64,000 bases of DNA, from the NCBI GenBank assembly GCA_942493235.1, contig OW818676.1, positions 3,410,001-3,474,000 on the forward strand, in the 5' to 3' direction. Shown one piece after another: positions 8,252 through 16,731 of the stretch. The first letter of the stretch is position 1; the number at the start of each line of letters is the position of its first letter. The notes below the pieces were generated by a model. It did not search any database and was not told the DNA's origin. It saw only the letters and a program-made list of their open reading frames with translations. This DNA comes from ENR-C587 sp942493235. GTDB lineage: Bacteria; Bacteroidota; Ignavibacteria; Kapaibacteriales; UBA2268. The position numbers were made by a program, and so were the translations under genes.

Positions 8252-10882
8252 ATGAGATTTAGAAGTTTAACTACAAAAATAATTCTTTTTATTTTTTCAA
8301 GTGTTGCTATAATTTTTACCGCTATATTTATTTATAATTATACGGTAACTAAAGCAATTGTAGAAAAAAATATTCGTGAGAACTCTAAAAGTTTTACTTT
8401 AAGAAGCGTAGCCTCTATAGATAAAATTCTTTATGCAGTACAGAAAGTGCCCGAAACACTTTCTAAAATGTTGCAAAACAAAGATTATGATGCTAAAGAC
8501 TTATTTCCGGTTTTAGAATCTATGGTTAGCGGAAATAAAGAGATATTCGCTTCGGCAGTTGCTTACTCTCCTGATTTTATAGATAAAAATCAAGAGTATT
8601 TTGCACCTTATGTTTTTAAAACTGATACTGGGTTAGTAAAAACATATCTCGGTAATAAAGATTATAATTACTTCTTAATGGACTGGTATTTAATTCCAAG
8701 AGAATTAGAGAAACCCGTATGGAGCGAACCATATTATGATGAAGGTGGCGGCAATGCTTTAATGATTACATATTCAGTACCTGTATTCAAACATATAAAC
8801 GGAGAAAAAAAACTTTATGCGGTTGTAACAGCAGATTTAGCACTTAATTGGCTTGACCACTTTATGGACAGCATTAAGATATTTAAATCAGGTTACGGAT
8901 TTATCATTTCAAAAACAGGTACTTTCGTAACGCATCCCGTAAAAAAAATCATTATAAACGAAACTATGTCTTCAATTGGCGATGAGATTCCTCGACTTAA
9001 TTTCCTAAAAGAAATATCAAAAAAAATGATAGCACAAGATACAGGATTAATTGAAGCGAATTTCGTTAATTATTCGAATAATAAAGATAGCTGGCTGGCT
9101 TATGCTCCTATCGCTACTAATGGATGGTCTGCCGGATTTGTTTATCCGATAGACGAGTTTATGGCTGATGTAAAAGAATTGAATAATACTCTGTTAATTC
9201 TTGTCGGAGTTGCGTTAATTGCATTATTAATAGTAATAATTATTATATCGAAGTCAATAGCTAAACCAATAAAAAGCCTTACAGTCGCGGCAGGGAAAAT
9301 CTCAGACGGAGATTATGAATTGAATTTACCGCAAATACAGTCTGACGATGAGGTAGCTCAATTAAACAACTCTTTTGAAATAATGATAAAAGCATTAAAA
9401 TCAACTATTTCCGATTTAAAATCTACTTCCGATGAGTTAAAAGTATCTAATACTAAACTTGAAGACATTAATAAAACTCTTGAAGATAAAGTAGAAGAAA
9501 GAACAAAGGAAATTTTTGTTAAAAACCAAGAACTTAATAAGTCATTTGATAACGTGAAAATTCTTAGTGAAATTGGTCGCCAATTGACAGCAAGTTTAAA
9601 TATTGAAGATATATTGACTCTAATCTATGAGCAAGTAAATACTCTGATGGAATGTAATTCATTTGCAATAATGACATTAAATGAAGCCAATCAAGTGCTT
9701 GAGGGCAAGCTGGCAATCGAAAGTGGGGTACGTCTCCCCTATTTTGAATTCGGAGTTACTGAAATAAACAGATTTGCGGTCTGGAGCTTTGTCAATAAAG
9801 AACAAGTATTTATCAATGATATTGAAAATGAATATATGAAGTATATTCCTAACCGTGCAAAACCAAAAGCCGGTCGTACTGTAGAATCACTAATATACTT
9901 ACCCCTGATTACCGACGATAAAGTTATGGGTGTGATTTCTGTGCAGAGCTTTAACAAAAATGCTTATACGGAATATCATCTCGATATTTTGAAAAACTTA
10001 GCGGCATATACTGCTATTGGTTTATCTAATGCTATTTCTTATCAGACAATTGCAAAAGCACATAATGAATTAAAAGAAGCTCAAGAGCAGTTAATCCAAG
10101 CAGAGAAAATGGCTTCATTGGGTCAACTAACCGCCGGTATAGCTCATGAAATAAAAAATCCGCTTAACTTTGTCAATAACTTTGCTGAGCTATCTAAAGA
10201 TTTAGCAGTAGAATTAGATGAAGAAATTGAAAAATTAGAGATGGACCCTGAAGTCCGTGATAATATGCATGATATTATTTCAGACTTGAAGCTTAATGTA
10301 ACTAAGATTCACGAACACGGCAGGCGAGCTGATAATATAGTCAAAGGTATGCTCTTGCATTCGAGAGGTAAATCAGGCGAATTTAGAGACACTGATGTAA
10401 ACGCACTTCTCGCAGAATATGTAAATCTTGGCTATCACGGGATGAGAGCTGCCGATACTTCTTTTAATGTTAAAATTGAGCAGGACTACGATACATCTAT
10501 ACCTAATTTATTTGTTGTTCCTCAAGATTTAAGCAGAGTATTTTTAAATTTAATCAATAATGCCTGCTACGCTTCTCATGAGAAAAAAGTAGAAAAAGGT
10601 GCTAACTTTGCACCTATTCTGACAGTATCCTCAAAGCTAAACGGAGAATTTGCCGAATTCAGAGTTAAAGATAACGGCAAAGGTATTTCTGAAGAAAATT
10701 TAAAAAAAATATTCAACCCGTTCTTTACAACAAAACCTACCGGAAAAGGTACCGGTCTGGGACTTTCTCTAAGTTATGAAATTGTTGTAAAAGAGCATAA
10801 GGGCGAAATCAGAGCAGAATCAGTAGAGGGTCAATATGCTGAATTTATTGTTACATTGCCAATTAACAAGGACAAAGCATGA
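8252..10882 (+). CDS. Transmembrane hybrid-input histidine kinase (Cache-HAMP-GAF-HisKA-HATPase)
   Basis: The 876-residue sensor kinase has TM1 at about residues 9-30 and TM2 at about 314-333. These enclose a periplasmic Cache-type sensor (about 40-305; VWSEPYYDEGGG at about 156-167 is a dCache signature). Inside the cell come HAMP (about 330-385), a coiled coil, a GAF domain (about 438-600), HisKA with phospho-acceptor His632 in GIAHEIKNPLNF, and a HATPase domain with N box NLINNACYAS, G1 DNGKGIS and GTGLGLSLS. It should autophosphorylate and pass phosphate to the receivers encoded next. Its stop overlaps the following start as ATGA. Two possible inputs, a bound periplasmic ligand through Cache and a cytoplasmic one through GAF, are suggested by the architecture. 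Confidence 0.93.
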   Translation: MRFRSLTTKIILFIFSSVAIIFTAIFIYNYTVTKAIVEKNIRENSKSFTLRSVASIDKILYAVQKVPETLSKMLQNKDYDAKDLFPVLESMVSGNKEIFASAVAYSPDFIDKNQEYFAPYVFKTDTGLVKTYLGNKDYNYFLMDWYLIPRELEKPVWSEPYYDEGGGNALMITYSVPVFKHINGEKKLYAVVTADLALNWLDHFMDSIKIFKSGYGFIISKTGTFVTHPVKKIIINETMSSIGDEIPRLNFLKEISKKMIAQDTGLIEANFVNYSNNKDSWLAYAPIATNGWSAGFVYPIDEFMADVKELNNTLLILVGVALIALLIVIIIISKSIAKPIKSLTVAAGKISDGDYELNLPQIQSDDEVAQLNNSFEIMIKALKSTISDLKSTSDELKVSNTKLEDINKTLEDKVEERTKEIFVKNQELNKSFDNVKILSEIGRQLTASLNIEDILTLIYEQVNTLMECNSFAIMTLNEANQVLEGKLAIESGVRLPYFEFGVTEINRFAVWSFVNKEQVFINDIENEYMKYIPNRAKPKAGRTVESLIYLPLITDDKVMGVISVQSFNKNAYTEYHLDILKNLAAYTAIGLSNAISYQTIAKAHNELKEAQEQLIQAEKMASLGQLTAGIAHEIKNPLNFVNNFAELSKDLAVELDEEIEKLEMDPEVRDNMHDIISDLKLNVTKIHEHGRRADNIVKGMLLHSRGKSGEFRDTDVNALLAEYVNLGYHGMRAADTSFNVKIEQDYDTSIPNLFVVPQDLSRVFLNLINNACYASHEKKVEKGANFAPILTVSSKLNGEFAEFRVKDNGKGISEENLKKIFNPFFTTKPTGKGTGLGLSLSYEIVVKEHKGEIRAESVEGQYAEFIVTLPINKDKA

Positions 10883-11262
10883 AAATATTAATTGTAGATG
10901 ACGAAATAGATGTAGAAACTTTATTTAGACAAAAATTCAAAAAAGAAATAAAATCTCACGATTTTGAGTTAGAATTTGCTTTCTCTGCCGAAAACGCATT
11001 AAGTATTCTCAGAGTAAAAGGTGAAGCTGATATAGTGCTGATTTTATCGGATATTAATATGCCGGGCATGAACGGATTAGAATTACTAAAAATTATCAAA
11101 ACCGAGCTGCCACATCTGAAAGTATATATGATCACTGCTTATGACGACAATGATAATAGTTCAAAAGCAAAAGAATACGGGGCGGACAATTATTTGACCA
11201 AACCAATTGATTTCAATTTATTAAAACATGAAATTTTAAGATTAAAAGCGATGGAGATATAA
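10879..11262 (+). CDS. Single-domain response regulator (CheY-like)
   Basis: The 127-residue protein is a lone receiver domain with no output domain. The acidic pair VDDE (residues 6-9), phospho-acceptor Asp58 in LILSDINMPGMNG, Thr86 in MITAYDD and Lys108 in LTKP are all in place, so it should accept phosphate normally. It overlaps the upstream kinase by four bases and ends with a TAATG junction to the receiver-phosphatase gene. The tight coupling suggests kinase, receiver and phosphatase are made in fixed proportion. It may act as a phosphate sink or relay protein. Its first 60 residues closely resemble the receiver domain of the next gene, indicating an internal duplication. Confidence 0.93.
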   Translation: MKILIVDDEIDVETLFRQKFKKEIKSHDFELEFAFSAENALSILRVKGEADIVLILSDINMPGMNGLELLKIIKTELPHLKVYMITAYDDNDNSSKAKEYGADNYLTKPIDFNLLKHEILRLKAMEI

Positions 11263-12422
11263 TGGCTGAGAAAATTATGGTAGTCGATGACGAAACCGAT
11301 TTGGAGTTTGTAATTCGTCAAAAATTTAGAAAGCAAATCAGAAATAATGAATTCGAATTTGTTTTTGCTTATAATGGTTTGGAAGCTCTTGCCAAATTAA
11401 TTGAACATCCCGATATTTCCATTATTTTAAGTGATATAAATATGCCCGAGATGGACGGCTTGACCCTGCTTACAAAACTGAATGAACTCAAAAGACCGAA
11501 CTTGAAAACAGTTATTTGTTCTGCTTATGGCGATATGGAAAATATACGTATGGCTATGAACCGCGGAGCTTTCGACTTTGTTACAAAACCGGTTGACTTT
11601 ACTGATTTAGAGCTAACTATTCTAAAAACTATCGAGCAATTGGACATAATTCGCCAAGCTCTCGACGACCACGACCAATTAATCTCACTGCAAAGAGACT
11701 TAGACATAGCCGGCGAAATTCAGCAAGCGATTCTACCAAAGCAATTCCCTCCATTTCCAGACATCCGTGAATTTGAAATATACGGTTCAATGACTGCCGC
11801 AAAAATGGTCGGCGGGGATTTCTTTGACTTCTTCCTTATTGATAACGATAGAATCGGCTTTGTAGTTGGTGATGTCTCCGGCAAAGGCGTACCGGCTGCT
11901 ATATTTATGGCTGTAAGCCGTACGTTAATCCGAGCAACCGGATTAAAGGGAATTCCGTCTAACGAATGCTTGAATTATGCCAATAAATTACTCTGTGGCG
12001 AAAGCTTAGACTCTATGTTTGTTACAGTATTCTATGGGATATTAAATTATAAAACCGGTGTATTAGATTATACTAATGCCGGACATAATACACCATATTT
12101 ATTAAAAAATAATGGAGAATTAATTACATTCCCATACACCAATAATACAATTTTGGGTGCATTCGATTTCTATGATTTCAATCCCGAATCAATTACTTTA
12201 GATAAAGGCGACACTTTATTATTATATACCGACGGAGTTACAGAAGCTTTCAATTTGGAAGAGGAATTATACTCAGATAATAGATTAATGGAAACATTTG
12301 TCAAATATGCTAATCAGGGTGTAAAGCCGGTGGTTGACTTAATAGTCGAAGATGTACATAAGTTTTCAAGCGGTGTCCCCCAGTCCGATGATATAACAGC
12401 ACTTGCAATTAAATTAATGTAA
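11262..12422 (+). CDS. Response regulator with PP2C/SpoIIE (RsbU-like) phosphatase output
   Basis: Residues 1-120 form a receiver (VVDDE, phospho-acceptor Asp58 in SDINMPEMDG, Lys in VTKPVDF). A helical linker (about 125-170, QRDLDIAGEIQQAILPKQFP) leads to a PP2C-type phosphatase domain (about 190-386). The manganese-binding aspartates are visible in GGDFFDFF, VGDVSGKGVPAAIFM, LLYTDGVTEAFN and SDDITAL. In Bacillus and Synechocystis systems such phosphatases dephosphorylate a STAS-domain antagonist to start partner switching. The RsbW-like and STAS genes directly downstream supply exactly those partners. The start codon shares a base with the previous stop (TAATG). Confidence 0.93.
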   Translation: MAEKIMVVDDETDLEFVIRQKFRKQIRNNEFEFVFAYNGLEALAKLIEHPDISIILSDINMPEMDGLTLLTKLNELKRPNLKTVICSAYGDMENIRMAMNRGAFDFVTKPVDFTDLELTILKTIEQLDIIRQALDDHDQLISLQRDLDIAGEIQQAILPKQFPPFPDIREFEIYGSMTAAKMVGGDFFDFFLIDNDRIGFVVGDVSGKGVPAAIFMAVSRTLIRATGLKGIPSNECLNYANKLLCGESLDSMFVTVFYGILNYKTGVLDYTNAGHNTPYLLKNNGELITFPYTNNTILGAFDFYDFNPESITLDKGDTLLLYTDGVTEAFNLEEELYSDNRLMETFVKYANQGVKPVVDLIVEDVHKFSSGVPQSDDITALAIKLM

Positions 12423-12430
12423 GAGCAATT

Positions 12431-12847
12431 ATGAAAATAGAAATTACAAATAAAATTGAAAATTTAAGCTCGCTATTGGATAGACTTGAGGAATATTTGT
12501 CTGCTAATAATATTGACTCAAACAGCATATTTCAGTTCAATTTATCAATAGATGAATTTATAACTAACATAATTAATTATGCCTATACAGATACTAACGA
12601 GCATATAATCAGTATTGATATTAATATCGAAAACAATACAATTAAAGCGGAAATTATTGATGACGGAATCGAATTTGACCCGATTAAAATCGAAGAACCA
12701 AATACTGATTTAGCTCTCGAAGATAGAAAAATTGGAGGCTTAGGAATTCATCTGGCTAAGAATTTTTTAGATTCGATGACTTATCAAAGAATTTCCGAAC
12801 AAAATCGTCTAATATTATCTAAAAAAAATAAAAAATTAAAGGATTAA
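12431..12847 (+). CDS. RsbW/SpoIIAB-like serine kinase (anti-sigma factor-type ATPase)
   Basis: This 138-residue protein has the HATPase_c_2 fold of switch kinases: N box LSIDEFITNIINYAY, G1 box IDDGIEFDP and G2 box KIGGLGIHLAKNFLD. Such proteins phosphorylate a STAS antagonist and sequester a client, classically a sigma factor. It lies 8 bases after the phosphatase gene and 3 bases before the STAS gene, in the usual RsbU-RsbW-RsbV type grouping. No sigma factor gene is in this operon or elsewhere in the window, so the client could be encoded elsewhere or be something other than a sigma factor. Confidence 0.9.
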   Translation: MKIEITNKIENLSSLLDRLEEYLSANNIDSNSIFQFNLSIDEFITNIINYAYTDTNEHIISIDINIENNTIKAEIIDDGIEFDPIKIEEPNTDLALEDRKIGGLGIHLAKNFLDSMTYQRISEQNRLILSKKNKKLKD

Positions 12848-12850
12848 GCT

Positions 12851-13177
12851 ATGTTAAAAAAAATTGAAAATGGTATTTGTATTGTAGAATTAAATGGAAA
12901 AATTGATTCCTACAATAGTGCTGATTTTGAAGTTTTGTTGAATTCCGCAATTGAGGATAATTCCAATAAAATCATTATTGATTGTAAAGAGTTGACCTAT
13001 ATTTCAAGTTCAGGGCTTAGAATTATGCTCCAAGGACTAAAGAAATTAACTTCAATCAATGGTAAATTTGCTATTAGCGGGTTAAATGAAAATATTACTG
13101 AAGTATTTAAAATAGCAGGTTTTGCAAATATATTCAAAATATACGATAATTTGAATTCTGCAATCGAAAGCATGTAA
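12851..13177 (+). CDS. STAS-domain anti-sigma factor antagonist (RsbV/SpoIIAA-like)
   Basis: The 108-residue product is a single STAS domain. The segment KELTYISSSGLRIMLQGLKK matches the phosphorylation loop of SpoIIAA/RsbV, and by alignment of the SSG triplet the regulatory serine is Ser53. It should be phosphorylated by the RsbW-like kinase encoded just before it and dephosphorylated by the PP2C-type regulator two genes upstream. It is the last gene of the operon. A weak stem (13215-13222 with 13241-13248) follows but has no U-run. Confidence 0.92.
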   Translation: MLKKIENGICIVELNGKIDSYNSADFEVLLNSAIEDNSNKIIIDCKELTYISSSGLRIMLQGLKKLTSINGKFAISGLNENITEVFKIAGFANIFKIYDNLNSAIESM

Positions 13178-13292
13178 TATCAATAACTATTTTGAATTTA
13201 TTTATTTTCAGACTCTTAATTCATCTCTTTAATAAGACGAGAATTAAGTGCGTGTGTGAGTTTACAATTGTTTTATAAAAGTCAAATTACAA

Positions 13293-14465
13293 ATGAATAT
13301 AATCAATGAAGTCAAACAAGAGATTGACAATATAATTAGTTACAGGAGATACTTTCATAGCAATCCTGAGTTATCTTTTCAAGAGTATAACACCACTAAA
13401 TATATCGAAGCTAAGCTAAATGAATTCGGAATAGAAAATTTTAGAATTATTGAAACCGGAGTAATTGGCATAATCGGTAAAATTTCCGATAATTGTATTG
13501 CTCTCAGGGCAGACATAGATGCTCTTCCGATTCAAGAAGAGACGGGTCTCGAATTTGCTTCAAAAACCGCCGGCAATATGCATGCTTGCGGGCATGACAT
13601 GCATATTGCAATGCTGTTAGGTGCTGCAAAAATATTAAAACAAAACGAATCTCAGCTTAACGGGTGCGTAAAACTGATTTTTCAGCCGGCAGAAGAATTA
13701 ATTCCGGGCGGGGCATATTTGATGATACAAGCCGGAGTATTGGAAAACCCTACACCCAGATATGTATTTGGCCAGCATATCAATCCGTCAATCGAAACCG
13801 GTAAAATAGCTACTTGCAATGGTCCGATTATGGCTTCTGCTGATGAACTTTACTGGACTATTAAAGGTAAAAGCTCACATGCGGCTACTCCGCACTTGGG
13901 TAACGACCCAATATTGGCTTCAGCCCAGATGATAAATAATTTGCAATCTATCATTACAAAGTTTAGAGACCCCTTAGATTCAGGAGTTATTTCAATCACT
14001 TCAATTCATGGCGGCTCTGCAACAAATATTTTACCTGAAGAAGTTAAATTAATGGGTACTCTGCGAGCTTATAATGAATCATGGCGGTATAAGACTATAG
14101 ACAATATTAAAATGATGTCTGAATCAATATCTGAAATGTATAATTGCACTTGTGAATTTAATCCGAAATTGGGTTTTCCATCTGTCAATAATGACGAGAA
14201 AGCAGTTAATTACGTAAAATCATCTGCATTGGCACTTCAAGAATCCGATAAATATTTTGTATGTAAACCAATGATGTGGGCTGAGGATTTTGCTTATTAC
14301 GGGCAGAAAGTCCCTTCGGCATTTTGGTTTCTTGGTGTAAAAAACACGAATAATATGCCGGCATTGCATAACAACCACCTTGCACCTGATGAAAATGCTA
14401 TGCTGATAGGTACGGCGATGTTAGTTTCTTTAGCAATTAATTCATTAGCAGAATACAGAATCTAA
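13293..14465 (+). CDS. M20-family amidohydrolase (N-acyl-amino acid / hippurate hydrolase type)
   Basis: This 390-residue metallopeptidase-fold hydrolase would remove acyl groups from amino acids or related amides in the cytoplasm. Metal-binding motifs are clear: RADIDALPIQEETG, MHACGHDMHIAMLLGAA and FQPAEELIPGGAYLM (catalytic Glu pair), with a late metal-ligand histidine in ALHNNHLAP. The dimerisation domain sits at about residues 180-290 (GKSSHAATPHLGNDPI). Length and motifs are typical of M20D enzymes such as HipO, AbgB-like proteins and N-acetyl-diaminopimelate deacetylase. The exact substrate cannot be told from sequence alone. It starts 115 bases after the signalling operon and probably has its own promoter. 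Confidence 0.9.
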   Translation: MNIINEVKQEIDNIISYRRYFHSNPELSFQEYNTTKYIEAKLNEFGIENFRIIETGVIGIIGKISDNCIALRADIDALPIQEETGLEFASKTAGNMHACGHDMHIAMLLGAAKILKQNESQLNGCVKLIFQPAEELIPGGAYLMIQAGVLENPTPRYVFGQHINPSIETGKIATCNGPIMASADELYWTIKGKSSHAATPHLGNDPILASAQMINNLQSIITKFRDPLDSGVISITSIHGGSATNILPEEVKLMGTLRAYNESWRYKTIDNIKMMSESISEMYNCTCEFNPKLGFPSVNNDEKAVNYVKSSALALQESDKYFVCKPMMWAEDFAYYGQKVPSAFWFLGVKNTNNMPALHNNHLAPDENAMLIGTAMLVSLAINSLAEYRI

Positions 14466-14515
14466 AATATTTCAATAAAAAAATCGTTTTTAATCTTTGT
14501 TAATTATCAATTTGA

Positions 14516-16720
14516 ATGAAAGATAAAATGCCCAATTCAAAATCTGTTTTATTATTTGCTTTAACCGCTTTATTATTTATAAGCGGCTGCCAAACTTATG
14601 ATAATTTTACTACATTTTTTAATACTTATTATAATGCAAAAAGGCTAATTACTGAAACAGAAGACGAATTTGAATATCAAGACGAGAAGCGTAGAGTTAA
14701 GCCAAAAGTATTTATCCCACAGCCAAAATATTGGATAAAATCAGATATAAAAAACGGAGCTCCTCCGTTTATGAATGAATTCATTATTGATGCTCGAAAA
14801 TTGCAACCGGCAAAAGTAAAGCTTGACTCTGTAATTATCAAAGGCTCTAAAATTTTAGCAAAACACCCCAAAAGTGATTATATTGATAATACTCTATTTC
14901 TAATGGCTCAATCTTATTTCTATATGAATGACTGGATAAACTGTCAGGTAAAATGCAGTGAATTAATTGACAAATTCCCCGATGGTGATCTCTCCCCTGA
15001 TGCCCATCTTATGATTGCCAAAACATACCTGATACGTCGCAAGACATTAACCGGTAAGACTTTGCTGTCAAGAACCGTAGATATGGCTTGGTTACAGAAG
15101 AGATATGACATTCTATCCGAAGCATTCAGATTAGAGGCAGAGCTCGCTCTATATGAAAATGATTTCGATGAAGCTCTTAAACCATATAAACAAGCTATTG
15201 CTCAATGCGACGATAATGAACAAAATGCACGCTGGCAGGTTGATTTAGCAGCATTATTATATAGAATGAGTAAATTCGACAAAGCTGAAAAAGCATTTGC
15301 AAAAGTTAAAGATTTCAGTCCCGACTACCAGTCCGTCTATGAAGCTGATTTTTATAAAGCCGTATGCATGGTTCGAAATGGCAAAACTGAAGACGGTATG
15401 GATATTCTTCAGAAATTAGATGACGACGGGAAATTCACCGAATGGAAAGACTATGTACATGCGGGCAGAATGATTAAATATATGATTAATAATGAAGATA
15501 CTCTATTTACTAACGCAGAAAAATATGCTGATTCAGCTTATGCAAGTTCTCCGATTATTCAAGGTGTATATTTTGAAAAAGCTATGATACAGTTCAATAA
15601 CGGGAATTATGAAGATTCTAAAAAGTATCTGGCTCAAGTTAGAAACGTACGCTCCGAATATTTCAATACCGCAAACAAATTATATAATATGCTAAATACT
15701 TGGAGCCAAAAACGCCAGACAGCTATCCCGGGACTAAAGAAGTTTTATGATAACAAAATCGTTGGTGACTCCGCTAAGTGCATATTAGCTAATGATTTAT
15801 TTGAATATGCAAGAGTGCAGGAGCTATTAGGCAATAAGGATTCGGCAAAATTTTATTATAAAGAAGCATATCAGGTCAGCCCTGTTGACAGCAGTACAAG
15901 TGCCAAGTATGTATATAATTATTCTCGCGTTATACGTCCTGAAAACCCGATGCTATCCGATTCGTTAATGGAAATTTTAGCTGAAAAATATCCGAAAACA
16001 GAATACGGACTGGATGCAATTCAGACTCTCGGTTACACTCAGTATTTCGCTATTGATACTATTGCAGATATTTTCTCTTCCGGTAATCAGCTTAGGAAAA
16101 ACGGCGAATACAAGCTTGCAATTGATAAATTTAACATTGTATATGATAATTTTCCAACAGCAAAATTAGCTCCTAAGTCTGTCTATTCCGTAGGCTGGAT
16201 ATATGAGAATAAATTAAAGGTCTCTGATAGTGCTTTAAAGTATTACAGCATTCTGCTTGACAAATATCCCAAGTCAGAATATGCCAAAGATATTAGCCTT
16301 ACCGTTGCATACATGAGTGCTGTTAAAAGTGGCTCTCCTATACCCGATTCTCTTAAAAAGAAACAGGTATTTCTGACTCCGAAACGAAATTTTCTTCAAG
16401 AGATTCAAAATAATAAATTAATTGAAATCAAAAAAAGCACAAACTTTGATAAGCAAAAATCTGTAAAAACTGAAAAAGATCCAATTAAAAATATGAAAAA
16501 CAGTCTTGACCCAAATAAATATATTAAAGATTCCAAAGATGCATTAAACCCATCTAAATTGTTAGATAAACCTAAAGAATTGCTTAATAATCCTAAGTCG
16601 TTACTGCCCGGGATTAATATTAATAATCCTTTTGAAGACTTACAGAAAAAAGACAGTAGCGAGACTAAACCAATTACTAAAGAACCGGTTCCGGAAGAAG
16701 AAGTTAAACCCAAAAAGTAG
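14516..16720 (+). CDS. Tetratricopeptide-repeat lipoprotein, possibly SprE/PorW-like
   Basis: The 734-residue protein begins with a lipoprotein signal (lipobox LFISGC, Cys at residue 25) followed by FTTFFNTYYNAKRLITE. Many helical TPR/Sel1-like repeats run from about residue 80 to 600, for example ALYENDFDEALKPYKQAI and KSVYSVGWIYENKLKVSDSA. The C-terminal 100 residues are a lysine-, asparagine- and proline-rich disordered tail with near-repeats (DPNKYIKDSKDALNPSKLLD). The NTYYNAK signature and lipoprotein-plus-TPR layout recall SprE/PorW, an accessory lipoprotein of type IX secretion and gliding. T9SS cargo is encoded in this window, but no core Por/Spr gene is adjacent, so this identity is tentative. 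It forms an apparent operon with the histidine kinase 11 bases downstream. Confidence 0.7.
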   Translation: MKDKMPNSKSVLLFALTALLFISGCQTYDNFTTFFNTYYNAKRLITETEDEFEYQDEKRRVKPKVFIPQPKYWIKSDIKNGAPPFMNEFIIDARKLQPAKVKLDSVIIKGSKILAKHPKSDYIDNTLFLMAQSYFYMNDWINCQVKCSELIDKFPDGDLSPDAHLMIAKTYLIRRKTLTGKTLLSRTVDMAWLQKRYDILSEAFRLEAELALYENDFDEALKPYKQAIAQCDDNEQNARWQVDLAALLYRMSKFDKAEKAFAKVKDFSPDYQSVYEADFYKAVCMVRNGKTEDGMDILQKLDDDGKFTEWKDYVHAGRMIKYMINNEDTLFTNAEKYADSAYASSPIIQGVYFEKAMIQFNNGNYEDSKKYLAQVRNVRSEYFNTANKLYNMLNTWSQKRQTAIPGLKKFYDNKIVGDSAKCILANDLFEYARVQELLGNKDSAKFYYKEAYQVSPVDSSTSAKYVYNYSRVIRPENPMLSDSLMEILAEKYPKTEYGLDAIQTLGYTQYFAIDTIADIFSSGNQLRKNGEYKLAIDKFNIVYDNFPTAKLAPKSVYSVGWIYENKLKVSDSALKYYSILLDKYPKSEYAKDISLTVAYMSAVKSGSPIPDSLKKKQVFLTPKRNFLQEIQNNKLIEIKKSTNFDKQKSVKTEKDPIKNMKNSLDPNKYIKDSKDALNPSKLLDKPKELLNNPKSLLPGININNPFEDLQKKDSSETKPITKEPVPEEEVKPKK

Positions 16721-16731
16721 GATTTATTGTA

